Below are positions 48,401 through 58,175 of a stretch of 64,000 bases of DNA, piece by piece. The position numbers and the translations under genes are program-made. Source of the stretch: Trichomonas vaginalis G3. Its lineage: Eukaryota; Parabasalia; Trichomonadida; Trichomonadidae. Below the pieces are notes generated by a model. That model made no database searches. It was not told where the DNA came from and saw only the letters and a program-made list of their open reading frames with translations. Location: NCBI RefSeq assembly GCF_026262505.1, contig NC_067205.1, positions 6,944,001-7,008,000 on the forward strand. Direction: 5' to 3'. How positions within the stretch are numbered: the stretch's first letter is position 1; the number at the start of each line of letters is the position of its first letter.

Positions 48401-48818
48401 GTTGTTCTTCTTTCTTCTTTTTCTCTACGTTTAACTCATTGAGTTTCTTTGTGTGTCTGTCATATTCTAGTTTCTTTTCGTTTTCACTTATTTGCTTCTG
48501 TATGTCTATGTTTGACTTTTTGACATCTGCTATTTGATTTTTGAGTGAACTCAAATTCATTTGACTTTGAGGGTTATAGGCTGTTCCGTCTGCAGCTCCA
48601 CCATAGCCTGCCATTTTCGCTAAAAGTGCCGCTCTTAAACCTCCACTCTGTGCACCAACAACTCGGTTTAAAAGCATAGGATTGCTTGACATTTGTTGCA
48701 ACATAGTGGGGTCATTCAGCATTTGTTGTTGCAACTGTTGTTGTGGTGTTAGTCTTACTATTGGATGTTTCAATGCTCTCTTCCTCTTACGTATATTCTT
48801 ACGTAGCTTACGTGGCAT
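45405..48818 (-). CDS. Large coiled-coil structural-type Maverick protein, 1137 residues
   Basis: Very basic N-terminus (MPRKLRKNIRKRKRALKHP) like a DNA-binding core-protein tail, then a Gln-rich stretch. A long Lys/Glu coiled coil spans about residues 85-290. A Pro/Gln low-complexity zone with THVPAGGTYIPAGG-like and QQPTVQNPAQQ repeats lies near residues 380-520. A globular region follows, and the tail is Ser/Glu-rich and basic (RRVEQSESSEEVTSSSESSG, then RKRRVKNSVRKKVKLG). Family not recognised. It lies next to the right terminal repeat, upstream of the capsid candidate on the same strand. A scaffold, genome-packing or priming role is inference. The frame looks whole, and a remnant is in element A. 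Confidence 0.65.
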   Translation of the reverse strand: MPRKLRKNIRKRKRALKHPIVRLTPQQQLQQQMLNDPTMLQQMSSNPMLLNRVVGAQSGGLRAALLAKMAGYGGAADGTAYNPQSQMNLSSLKNQIADVKKSNIDIQKQISENEKKLEYDRHTKKLNELNVEKKKKEEQLKELSTEEYAKKVSEKAAEVAKMEQDVINLKNHTTQYKVLKDEEIKQKALKTYMDSDEYKKEVEANVKAEKLLQLQNQTVQYENLAQESKNNDAAMQKAMKSAEYIKANNDWLDAQANAKAAQLIGSIRTKIQADEDSSNEALTNTDFKNAFEALHSKVKLVNDFSSGKKLKSEGFDNELREVAQNMTKITDAATRQAVQSAYDAVRATVVKSQEKELQQTKTDLVNAFLKTKSQVGHYAADGTYVPAGGTYIPAGGTYIPAVGIYIPPNPPREAPAPGLPKTFTSSHGHRHRHAPKPTQQPTVQNPAQQQQQPTQQPTQQPTVQNPAQQQQPAQQPPPQPAQQPTVQNPAQQPQTEQGHKRSREQGNQEFLKMLKEEYGYPDSIDFSDRYKEAIRKFKEGNIDPNLFSFMALHQRGYNLKPGKYKLAKGYDLIAYHPNDMDEFTPRYLMSELNDNLTLFMKRVKNRDGTKEERFVSPDDLERELVENGLGIYEMPADEVQETPQEELVQIQPDMEEIVQQQQLEEPEGNEQVPPLETNFTELDEDLEQPKNLDPQQVYAENMEYFQESKKNSADIVEEYRKMFADIQKTPTPDENIQHRMEVLKENVHKYNNPFYLRAFNVQSSDELGENKRLNFNKTYRNETLFKVHSEPNQDGNKPTFVSADYGTTMRWGHKANPDRWFINLQPQFQEVVDAMEVNGEPDIAGILSAALMPLKDMKHADILDQYEMNMADGNITPDVLEHLSQRTTQNHRDGIFGEEFRKKVREGEGREPIVHDLANESLQNVIKTYFADNELRRDEYLRKLKWTVPNEMLVLKNMFLDKIKPTTEINDARLKDWVKAFPFTKDIVGNMERKPEWLQKHIFGNEHIPYGQALFEELKPETQERVIQTIREDSNTNYDKLFLGYRLPEMGDQSPKAKKTWEICNILDEHEAKMQQLEAEGKLPKATPKKKRRVEQSESSEEVTSSSESSGNERKRRVKNSVRKKVKLGPRGFYYDI
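47330..47520. repeat. Gln/Pro-coding trinucleotide-like repeats in the large gene
   Basis: Plus-strand GTTGTTGTGCTGG and GGATTTTGAACTGTTGG units repeat here. They encode alternating QQP and NPAQQ units of the large protein. Nearby 47600-47660 holds three 30-bp GGTATATAAGTTCCACCAGCT units. Confidence 0.8.
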
Positions 48819-48842
48819 TTTAAGTGAAGTTAAAAAGCGGCT

Positions 48843-48909
48843 TTATACTAAACATCTTCGGGGCTAGAGGGCACGAAGTGCCTGGAAGCCCCAATACCTT
48901 TTTTTTTTT
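48843..48909. repeat. Right terminal repeat of Maverick B
   Basis: Inverted tip: TTATACTAAACATCTTC, hairpin with GGCAC/GTGCC inner stem, CCCCAATACC, poly(T). It is shorter than the left repeat at 23726 and lacks the second tip. Confidence 0.85.
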
Positions 48910-49387
48910 ATTAGTATATGTTACACGAAATGTAATAAAATGTATTACTTTGGTTTATCAATTTATAAATAAGAATGAAAATTTGTTATAGCTTTGTTCC
49001 AATATTTATTTTTATATATTTAAGTTATCCATTTTACTGTTTTCATTCATATTTATAACAAAATTAGAGTCCTTACATTATTTATCTTATTTCAATAGTG
49101 ATAAAAATCAACTATATTTTGTAAGATCTTAAAAAGTGACAAAAATGGAAAACTACATTAAATTTATTTATAAGGATACAAAATTATATGTCATTCCACC
49201 AAGAGCGGTTAAAGCATTAACATTTTATTTATATATATCTCACAAGCTAAGTTTACCTCTAAACGCATTCGAATTAACAACAAATAACTACATCATACTG
49301 GGATTTATTCCTTATTCATCTAGTTATTATAAGATTTACAACCCCATGAAAATTTAAAATTTTGTCAAAAATAGTGAATGTACCTTT
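48910..49387. mobile_element. Truncated DNA transposon remnant with 73-residue ORF
   Basis: The right end, TAGTGAATGTACCTTT at 49372-49387, is the same 16-bp terminal repeat as at 21141-21156. TTTCTAAC follows it (49388-49395), the reverse complement of the 8-bp flank there. The other end is missing, cut off at the Maverick tip. It holds a 73-codon plus-strand ORF (49136-49357; MENYIKFIYKDTKLYVIPPR start) that I cannot assign. Only about 95 bp next to the terminal repeat are shared with the 21141 copy. Confidence 0.5.
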
Positions 49388-50212
49388 TTTCTAACACAAC
49401 TATCAATAAATTGTAATATCATTATACTATATATTAATATGAATTTTTATAGAAAAGCTTTATTTTTTTCTCATTTTTAATTTCATTTCAGTCTCTAAAC
49501 TTTCTTACTATGTAAAAACGTATTATTATAGTAATAAAATAAAATACATGTTTATTCGATCTCGTATTTCAAAAAAAAATTACTTATATAAAAAGATTCT
49601 CTTTAGTCAACTTTCTTTTTGAATCTCTAATAAGTTTTTACTGTTGCTTCTATATATTAAGTATTGATTCTTGTAGTAAAGAAAATCCGGAACGTTTATT
49701 TATTAGAATACTCGAACTTTGACTTACATATTACTAATTGTAATTATTTTCAAGAGCTATTTCTATTACTCCTACTTGTTCGGCTTAAAATCTGCTATAT
49801 TGTTAAGATAAACTAAGTCTAAATTTTGAACCATTTTTTGAAGTTTAAAGTGTAATACATATCGATTTTTTATCCGAATTTAAGAATTGCTTCAAAGTTT
49901 TAGCGTGAAATCGTGCATTTTTTCTAATGAAATTGTTATTATAAGATAAGCAATCTGAGTTTTTTTGAATAATATGTCACTACACATGATAGAGCGTTAC
50001 GTGCTGAAAAGTTACGCTTCGTTCTGAAAGTGATAATGAAGTTTTATTAGAATTCATCAAAAAAACGTATGAAAATAATCGTATGTCAAAATGTGAGCAC
50101 TTCTCAAAATTTGCTCACATTTTGACTATTTTTGTGAGATCTTTCTCACAATTTTTGACAAACGTACAAAAAAGTGCCAAAATGTGAGCAAATGTGAGCA
50201 ATTTTTATATCT
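49293..50212 (-). repeat. Right arm of the 0.92-kb inverted repeat
   Basis: Near-identical reverse complement of 20321-21238, ending TGAGCAATTTTTATATCTC directly against Maverick subterminal sequence (AAAAAGTCAACAGC). No gene in the arm. Confidence 0.9.
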
Positions 50213-50396
50213 CAAAAAGTCAACAGCAACGACTCTCAAAAAATTTTATGGGCTAGAAGGGGCGCAGCCCCTGGGAAGCCCCCTATACCCCAAAAAACCT
50301 CATTTTATATAAACTTCATTTTATACTAAACATCTTCAGGGCTAGAGGGCACGAAGTGCCTGGAGGCCCCACTACCTTTTTTTTTTTTTTTTTTTT
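50213..50396. repeat. Further right-hand Maverick terminal repeat
   Basis: Holds two hairpin tips (inner stems GGGGC/GCCCC near 50260 and GGCAC/GTGCC near 50350) and a poly(T) tip at 50377-50396. It is the inverted match of 23726-23890. It may be the outer end of the element whose left tip is at 6468, or a leftover of another copy. Confidence 0.8.
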
Positions 50397-53150
50397 AGTT
50401 CATTAAGAGAAAAACAATTCTTCTTCTTCAATCTATTGGCGCATTTATTTCTACACGCCAATAAGGAAGGGAAAATTATAAGACACCATGGTGTCTTCAA
50501 AACGCTAATTTTTGATATTTTTAACAACCCTAGAATTTAAAAACTATATTGAATTTTATTAATCTGTTTCCCTCTCAAAATTATTTTACACGTTATTTAA
50601 AAAATAAAAATTTATTCATTAGAAATGACAATAGTTAATTGTAAACTATATCATATTTTCAACCGTAAATCTTTCTGAATTATTGTAAAGACAATTGGTC
50701 ATTAATTGAAAATATATATTAACCTTGAAATTGGATATAACTTAATTTATCATTAGCACAGATAATTAGAGACAACTAATTTTTCATTCACAAAAAATGT
50801 AACGAAAGGCTTTCTATTCAAAGAGCTTTGCAATCAGCAAATAACATTTATGCATGGAAAACTATGTATAAATCACTTTTTAAAAAAGTTGTTTCTCCAT
50901 TTATTGATTTGACAAATTTTTTATGGGGAAAATTGATAATAATTATGTTGCTGATTAATATGCATCTGCAGGTGAGGTCATGAATTTAAATTTATGGCTA
51001 AATTGAAAAAAATTATGGAGATTATTATCTTATGATTTCGGATATCATTCTTAATAAAATACACTGAAACAATCTTTTCCTATGAATTTACCCTTTAAAT
51101 TCCAATTATTGATGGGAGAATGTCTATTTCGAAAAAAATAATCGTCTTTCGGTCTATTTCGAAAATAATCGTCCCGATCACGACGATAGACATTCAAATG
51201 CATAATTCTCCACCATAGAGTTATTTTAGATCCTTGGCTTTTTAGGCACTACTAAAGCATACTATTTGCAATCTATTTATATAATAAAAATACTATGTTA
51301 TGCTTTTTTATGAGATTAATTAGAAGATTGCAAGACAAATTATGATATTTCTCACTATTTTCACATATAATCAGATAGCCTAATACTAACGTTTTGTAAC
51401 TGTGATATTGTGTTAATACATAAAAAGTATTATGCTTATTTAATTCTAAAAAAAAATATTGTGTTTATAAGATAACAATATATTATTTGTGCTAACATAT
51501 ACGAGAATATAACAATAACGCTGTTGTTTAGCCCAAATATATTGTATTTAATATAAAAAATATTATCAATTATTATTTGTGTTTGCAACGAGGCCTTAAT
51601 AAATACATAGTTTAAGGTGATGATTCACATTAATAAAATGTGAAAATTCTCTTAATTTTTTTATTATTATGAAATATTTAGTATATCATTAATATAATGG
51701 ATGATCTGAATTGTATTAAGGAAATCTAAATCTATTCAATGATTAAAATTCGATATAAATCGAGTTAAATCACAATTGCATAAATTGATTAAGATATTAG
51801 GTAAATAGCTGTGGTATATCATTTAAATAGTAATGTTTATGAGTGTGTATATGCATAATTTGTGAAAAAACGATTTTTTGTCTCATATTTCAAAGAAATA
51901 TCAATAAATCGATTATTAGACAGAATGCTTCACCAGTAATGATTGCGTTACGTTATAAATTAACAATTTTGGCCAATCATTCATCTAAAATTGTCAAGAA
52001 TTTAAAATTTGAATAAAGCTGTTGATTTTATAAGAGATATATATGGGAATTTATCTTTAAAATTAGTCACTTGCTATGATATATAAGTTTGTTTATCTTA
52101 AAAGGTAATATCTATCAAAATTGATTACAAATTTTTGAGAAAAATCATAAATTTTCGCAGAAATAACATTATATACAAATATTAAACTTGATCTACTTAC
52201 TCAAAAATTCCAAAATAATTTTAGATTTATGATTTTCATAGATTTTTTAACAATTTTTGAATTTATTTATTATTTTTTGAAAAAAATTTGGAAATTTCAC
52301 ATCATTATATCACGTTTTTACTATTTCAATAGTTATTTTTACGTTAAGTTGTAATGAATTTACTTATTTTTAAGTGAAAATATAAAATAATGTCAATATT
52401 TTAAAAATAATGAGGAATTAGCAAGAATGATCAATGTAACTCTTTCATATATCATCAATTACTACTTGTTCTTTTCATTTATAGTGAATGAATATGGTTG
52501 AATGCTGCTAACGTATTCATTAACAGCTAAAGTTGAGAACGGGAACATCAAATACTGATTCGAAACAGATTACATTGATGAACTCGTCTCTATTTAATCA
52601 TTCAAAATTCATATTTCTCGATTATTATTACAAACTCTCTCAAATTAAGCAAATTATACATCATTTTATCAACATTACAATTGCAATCTACATTCAATAC
52701 GAAATTCAAACGAAATTCTCCATTATTACAATATTTTGATTCATAAATTAACGAAAATGAAATCTTTTATAAATTTCGAATAACCAAACAACGTATAACT
52801 CAAATGTACAATCAATAAATGAATTTCAAAGTTTTTTACAGATTCAAAATATAGTAGTATATGAGGGCGGGTTGTGTGACCTTTTTTGTAATCGTAAGAA
52901 TTCTCACATAATTGAATGATTTTTGAACATACTTCTGAATAGCAGATTTTAAAAATTTATGAATAATTTATAAAAAGTTTTTATTCCTACAATTCCTATA
53001 TTACCATTAATTAAAGAATATATTTTTGCATAGATTCCAAATATGGTGTCAATTTTTTTAAAAAATTTGAATTCAATGAGTTATATCAAAAATAAAATTC
53101 TTGAATAGAGTAAAAAAATTTAAATAATTTATTTAAATATTTTCTTCTGA
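50397..53150. other. AT-rich gene-free region
   Basis: About 2.75 kb with very low GC and no supported gene. The 68-codon ORF at 52533 lacks any recognisable feature. The only structure seen is at 51118-51195, where GAATGTCTAT and its inverted partner enclose two direct TCTATTTCGAAAA...TAATCG copies. Confidence 0.6.
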
Positions 53151-53186
53151 CATTTATGAATAATTTATTTTTTTATTCTTACATAA

Positions 53187-53666
53187 ATGAGTGGATCAAG
53201 ATTCGTAACCGTCAATCAATTAATGGATGCTCTTTCACCAATTCTTGAAAATGTTAAACAAGTAGATGTTTATTTCGATGATTATATAGAAAGTTTATAT
53301 TATAAAGGTAAGTTTAATATTAAACCCATTGCTTTTGCATTTGATAATAAATTAATTGAAAATGCAAAAATTTGGGAATTAATTCCAGATATTGAATTTA
53401 TAACAAATATTAAGGATAAATGGTTCAAACGAATTCCAACCACAAAAGTTCTTTGTAAATTAATGATCAAAACTGAGGAAAAAGAATTTCATGAATTTAC
53501 ATATCATCCAAATAAAGTTTCAGAACTAGAAAATGAAAAACTTCAGAAAAAATTAAACGATAGACTTTCAAATGATCGTATTGAAAAAATAAATAAACTA
53601 GCAGAAGTTGCATTTAATAATGAAATATTTGATGAATATAACCTTGAACTCAGTGATGGACTTTAA
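53187..53666 (+). CDS. Hypothetical element C protein, 159 residues
   Basis: 159 residues: an alternating strand/helix N-terminal domain (VNQLMDALSPILENVKQVDV, FNIKPIAFAFDNKLIEN) and a Lys/Glu/Asn helical C-terminus. No motif or family recognised. TTTTTTTATTCTTACATAA lies directly upstream of the ATG and fits the class II box. First gene recognised in element C. Confidence 0.5.
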   Translation: MSGSRFVTVNQLMDALSPILENVKQVDVYFDDYIESLYYKGKFNIKPIAFAFDNKLIENAKIWELIPDIEFITNIKDKWFKRIPTTKVLCKLMIKTEEKEFHEFTYHPNKVSELENEKLQKKLNDRLSNDRIEKINKLAEVAFNNEIFDEYNLELSDGL

Positions 53667-53715
53667 GTCCTGGGCACTTTGTGCCTTGGACTTTAAGGAC
53701 CCGGGCTCAACGAGT
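53664..53715. repeat. GC-rich double hairpin after the first gene of element C
   Basis: GGACTTTAAGTCC is followed by GGGCAC-TTT-GTGCC and then GGACTTTAAGGACCCGGGCTC. The GGCAC/GTGCC stem is the same as in the Maverick tips at 23.76 and 48.87 kb. It overlaps the stop of the 53187 gene and may also act as a 3' structure. Confidence 0.6.
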
Positions 53716-53721
53716 CATGAT

Positions 53722-54030
53722 TTATGAATCAATTATTTGATTTATTCTTTCTTCAATAATTTCTATTCTTTTTGTTAAATCATCAATTTTCATTAATGCG
53801 GTGATTCTTGATTGAGGAATAGATTTCAAACTAACAACACCTTTTATTTTTGAAATTTTGAATCCATCAACTTTAAAACATTTATTCAATTTACATGTTG
53901 TCAATTCTTCAAATAATTTTTTATTATTAGCATAATAGTCATTAAATTCTTCAACAGATGAAAAAATTTTTGTTTCAGTAATGGGTTTAACAATGTTTAT
54001 TTTATTTTGAACATCTTCACTTTCATTTCT
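53722..54030 (-). pseudogene. Small coding remnant
   Basis: An open minus-strand frame with KCFKVDGFKISKIKGVVSLK then a short coiled coil (RIEIIEERINQII). There is no clear start, and it appears broken. Family unknown. Confidence 0.35.
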
Positions 54031-54134
54031 TCCTCCTCTGTTTCATTTATTTTTAAAATCGGTTTCATTTATCATTAAATAAAAATTAGAATATAAGTGA
54101 TGAAATATATTTTTTAATTAATATTAAATCAGAA

Positions 54135-54206
54135 ATGGCTGCAGGATTCTTTAAAAAGTTATGGGAAGGAATTAAGAAAGCTGCAAGTTGGGTTCATCAA
54201 AAATAA
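54135..54206 (+). CDS. 23-residue amphipathic peptide ORF
   Basis: MAAGFFKKLWEGIKKAASWV then HQK: a classic cationic amphipathic helix pattern. The minus-strand gene at 54391-54603 begins with the near-identical MAAGFFKKLWDKVKRGAHKV, so this is either a short paralogue or a remnant of one. Confidence 0.4.
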   Translation: MAAGFFKKLWEGIKKAASWVHQK

Positions 54207-54370
54207 TAAAACCCATTGCAAACTTTTTGGCACCAGTAGCGAAAACGGCAGGAACTATCATAGGTGGAGTATTAGGTGCTAAAGCAGGTAATCCAGCGAT
54301 GGGAGCACAAGCAGGTAACGCAGTTGGTGGAATTGCTGAAGGAATACTTAATAAAATAGGAGGAAAGTAG
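54188..54370 (+). CDS. Small Gly/Ala-rich hydrophobic protein, 60 residues
   Basis: MGSSKIIKPIANFLAPVAKT is followed by a Gly/Ala zipper-like run (GTIIGGVLGAKAGNPAMGAQ, AGNAVGGIAEGILNKIGG). It is likely membrane-inserting or self-assembling. Glycine-zipper segments of this type are found in viral and bacterial pore or membrane proteins. Overlaps the preceding short ORF. Not assigned. Confidence 0.45.
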   Translation: MGSSKIIKPIANFLAPVAKTAGTIIGGVLGAKAGNPAMGAQAGNAVGGIAEGILNKIGGK

Positions 54371-54390
54371 TGGAAAAATAAATATTATTT

Positions 54391-54603
54391 TTATCTCAAT
54401 ATCGGTTGTAGTCGACGATAAACTTTATCTCCTTTATTTAATACTTCCCTTACCGGAACATTAGGTGCTATTTGTTCTGCAACGTCACTAATTGCTTCTT
54501 TATTCTTAAATATCCAATTTGCTCCCTTCTTCATTGTTTCCCAAACTTTATGCGCTCCTCTTTTTACTTTATCCCATAACTTTTTAAAGAATCCTGCAGC
54601 CAT
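54391..54603 (-). CDS. Small cationic amphipathic protein, 70 residues
   Basis: MAAGFFKKLWDKVKRGAHKV then WETMKKGANWIFKNKEAISD: two successive amphipathic helices. A VREVLNKGDKVYRRLQPIL end follows. The N-terminus matches the 23-residue ORF at 54135. The style equals the small proteins at 25358 and 29272 in copy B, although the sequences differ. A membrane-active virion component is plausible. Confidence 0.5.
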   Translation of the reverse strand: MAAGFFKKLWDKVKRGAHKVWETMKKGANWIFKNKEAISDVAEQIAPNVPVREVLNKGDKVYRRLQPILR

Positions 54604-54690
54604 AGTTGATTATTTCATTAAAATTAAAAATTCATTTTCATCTTTTAATTTTGATTTTTTTATTTCATCATAAATGACGACTAACTATTT

Positions 54691-56314
54691 GTGCCAAACA
54701 CTAAACCAATTAATGGAAATGTATTTCATTCATTCGAAAAGATAAATGAAATATTCGCAAAGAATGACGGTAGAAGATATTATAGAGAACTTGAAAGTTC
54801 ATGCTATGACTCTGATACTCCATATTTTGATGATAAACAAACTCATTTAAGAATTACAAATCCGGCTCATGATGTGAACCAATTAGGTGACACATATATT
54901 AAACGCAAAGTTAAAGCAACTCTAGTTTCAAATAAAGCTTTCACATGTGATGCCGCTTTTAAATGCATGCGTTTATTCGTTGGTTACAAATCATCAAATC
55001 AAAGCTTTAAACAATTAGAAGTAGAAACCGAAAGAGGTGATGCCGGTTATCTTCAGATGGATTGCGCCCGTGAATCTTTCGCATTTGCAACATATAAACC
55101 AAAATCAGAAAGGAAAGTTAAAAAGTTTGTTCATTCGTTATATAATAATGTTCAAAAATATGATAACTCAGTATGTGGTAAATATTATTGACCCTTCAGA
55201 AGTTTTCAAGAAAGCAAATGAAGAAGTTGATGTCACTTTTGATATGATTATTCCGGTAAATGATTTGTTAGCATTTCAGGCGTTCGATGATTATCCCAAA
55301 TCATTTGGTGAAATCATTTTGAAATATTATGTTTTCAGGGATACTTTGGTATTTTGTCAGGTTGACCCGTTAAGAGTTGCTGATTTACAAAATTACGTTT
55401 ATGAAAAGATAACTGATGAAAATTATGAAAAGATTATGAATCATGTTTATAAATACGATCGCAAATTCCAACAAATCGGACTTCCTGCAAAATTAATTAC
55501 AAGCTTAGCCGCTACATCTGCTGACGCAACAGTTGAAGACGTTATTATTTCATGCACAAAGATGGAAGTTTTAGAGGATAAATGCATTACACCAGGATAC
55601 GGTTTAATTGAAGAATCAATTAAAGCAATACCACGTTTATTCAGTAAGGAAGATCCATTCATGATTCCAGCTCAACATATTGACGTTCGTTCACTAAATG
55701 GAGGTTGCATCACTCCTGAAGGTATCAGTTCTGATTTCTCATACGCTCTTCATAATGTTACAGATGTTGTGTTAACATTTCCGAAGAATGCAATGCAAAG
55801 AACGGTTTTAGAAAATCCAATGCTTCGAGGTCTCCAGGTCACTATAGATTCCAGAAACTTCCCCGATCAAGCGATGACCACAGTGGGTGACATATTCTTT
55901 ACACGTATGCTTCAAGCTTCTGATTTAGATGGAGTGAATGAATGCACAGAAGAATACGAGGACTCATTAACTAGACCACTGAATGATGATAATGGCACGC
56001 CATTAGCTAGAACATGGAAAGACCAAACTTCATTCTTATGCACTATTCCAGTTCAACGTGATGGAGCGGGTATATTCTTTGATGGATTAGAAACTTTCAA
56101 CTCACAAGTTACAGTACAAGTGAAAGCTTATCCAATCATTCAGGGTGAAAATGACACTTACTGTTCAAAGGTGACAAATCCTCCTCAGGTTTGGTTTACT
56201 AGGACTACATATTGGACATGGACACCGGATGAAGGTTTGAAATATCATCCAACAGGTACACCACCACAGTATAGAAGTTCATATGATGAAATATTGATGA
56301 ATAGAAATGTTTAA
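54691..56314 (+). pseudogene. Candidate major capsid protein gene of element C, broken
   Basis: About 540 codons, strand-rich, in the same place relative to the packaging ATPase as is usual in Polintons. Recognisable stretches are FDMIIPVNDLLAFQAFDDYP, LENPMLRGLQVTIDSRNFPD, and the C-terminal PPQVWFTRTTYWTWTPDEG. The last parallels PAGAPQIWYND in copy B. Length, order and pattern support a double jelly-roll capsid protein. About one or two breaks. Confidence 0.55.
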
Positions 56315-56339
56315 AATTATAAATTTATTTTTGATTAAA

Positions 56340-57151
56340 TGGATTTAATTCTGAAGAATTAGCAGGAGTATATAATACATACGTAGATGATATGATTAAT
56401 GAAGCATTGAGTGATAATAGAAATGCTCTATCTAAGGAAAAATTAATGAAAATTCCATATTCTGAATGTTACTTAAATTCAATCACTGCAGCAATTGGTA
56501 AACAAAATAAAGGTAAAACATTAACGATATTAAAACAAATTATCATTATTGCTAACACTTCACCTTATTCTCATGTGTTAATTTATATCAACCGTTCTGG
56601 TTCACCTTCAGATGATACATTTGAATCATTAAAGCATTTAATAAAAATTCCAATTATTTATTTATCACAAGAAGAAGCAGAAGATTATTTAAAAACTTTT
56701 TAATGTATAAAGAGTTATATAATACAATCAAGAAGCAAGGATTAGAGGATAAAATTATTGATAAACAACGGGATGAATTATTTGAAACACTTTCTATTTC
56801 AAATTTTGATAGAATTTTTTGCATTCACTAATTTTTCTAGATGATGCCGTGAAATCAAAACTAATAACTAATGAGAAATCATATTTTAATCAATTATTAA
56901 CTCAATGTCGACACATTCAGTGTTCATTCTTTATGGCTGTTCAATACTTTAAAGCATTAAGCACAAACATTAAATCAAACCTGTCCACCCTTTTCATTTT
57001 CAGTGGTTTTAGTCGTCAACAGTTGAACGTTATGCTTTATCAAGTGAATTTACCAATGAGCATTAATGAACTTTACACACAATATCAACAATTAGGAGAA
57101 CATGGAAAAATAATAGTTGATTTAAATAAAGGTTCCATTAAATTCGAATAA
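56340..57151 (+). pseudogene. A32-like packaging ATPase of element C, broken
   Basis: Walker A-like GKQNKGKT and Walker B-like LIFLDDAV are both visible, in the order and spacing class of the A32 family. The C-terminus LGEHGKIIVDLNKGSIKFE mirrors the DPHTSFRIHIYANK end of copy B. It lies directly after the capsid candidate. A few breaks. Confidence 0.65.
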
Positions 57152-57192
57152 CTTTTTTATAATTAATTTTTATTTTTTATTTATAATTAAAC

Positions 57193-58131
57193 ATGACAGA
57201 AATTGCAAATCTTCTACAGGTTCCATTAAAACAAGGAACAAACAAAAAGGGTGCATATAATAGAACTATGAAAGTTCCAGACGGAATGAAAGAATTAGTC
57301 CACATTGTTGCCGGTCTTCAAAAGGATGTTAAACAAATGAGAAACGTTTTAACATTACCAGAAGCTCAAGCATATGCCAAACGTCATGGACCAAATTGGG
57401 AAGCACATGAAGCAGACATTACAGGACCAAATGGAAAGCCTGATGGAATAAATGAAGTCTTTGTTACTGATGGTCAAGGAAATATTAAAGTCATAAATGG
57501 GTATAAATTAACAATGACGGATTATCCTAAACGTAAAGCATATAATGAACGTTATCCTATGCAATTTGATGAAAATGGAAAAGCTGTTAAACAACATATC
57601 GGAGACAGTAAAGATGGACCAATTCTTTCATACCGTCATAATCCATATTCTTATTTCAATGAAGAATTAAACGCTATTGAAGAGGGACCGGATGGATTAC
57701 CACGATATGTTAATCAGTTTGATGGTCAATATGCAAATTTAGACCTGAAATTCCAGCTAAGAAATTCTTTAAAGTTGCTTTATTCGATCCAGTGTTCAAT
57801 GAACAGAAAGAAGCAATGAAAGCAGAATTTAAACCAATTCAAGTGGCAAGAATTTCTTCATCTTCACTTTCAGAAGCGTTCAAGGAATTGATAAAGAAAC
57901 CACTTTATTCTCAACAAGGTTATAACTTTGATTTAATTAAAGAAAGTGATAGACGTAAATTAGAAAAATCGGATGGTTTTAAGAATGCATGTAATGAAAT
58001 GATTAAAGATATTGTAAATGATAAAATAAGACTGGAAGAAACTCAAACCATTATCAATAACATAATTGGTGCAGTTACAAAGAAAGTATAAGCAAACAAG
58101 GATGAACCTTGGGATATTACCGTAACAACTA
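57193..58131 (+). pseudogene. Hypothetical element C gene, broken
   Basis: The readable N-terminal part has [20 protein letters not shown], then a Gly/Asp-rich section with [20 protein letters not shown] and [21 protein letters not shown] Lys-rich helical C-terminus follows. Family not recognised. The TTTTTATTTTTTATTTATAATTAAAC box precedes the ATG. At least one break. Confidence 0.5.
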
Positions 58132-58175
58132 AATAAAACTTTAAATATATTTTTCTTTTTTTTATTCAATTATAA

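Larger units (their letters stand above)
23726..48909. mobile_element. Maverick/Polinton copy B, nearly complete, 25.2 kb
   Basis: Bounded by poly(A)/poly(T)-tipped terminal inverted repeats at 23726 and 48909. The flanks share a near-match (TATTAA/TATTAG), so the target duplication is not proven. It carries the Maverick core: integrase, protein-primed DNA polymerase B, A32-like packaging ATPase, candidate major and minor capsid genes and a D5-type helicase. Accessory genes are an adenine methyltransferase, a tail-fibre-like spike, an HNH endonuclease, and KilA-N and T5orf172 proteins. I saw no adenain-type protease with certainty. About ten breaks are spread over several genes, so it is a fossil. 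Its near identity to copy A shows the family moved recently. Confidence 0.85.

Noticed and set aside
45484-48537. Several plus-strand frames inside the large gene region
   Set aside because: They are antisense shadows of the 1137-residue frame, Leu/Ser/Phe-rich as expected for the complement of Lys/Glu coiled-coil codons.
23720-48915. Exact 6-bp target duplication of Maverick B
   Set aside because: The best pairing (TATTAA/TATTAG) has a mismatch, and the poly(A)/poly(T) tips make the boundary ambiguous.
52533-52739. 68-codon ORF in the AT-rich region
   Set aside because: Low complexity, no homology that I recognise, and no upstream signal.
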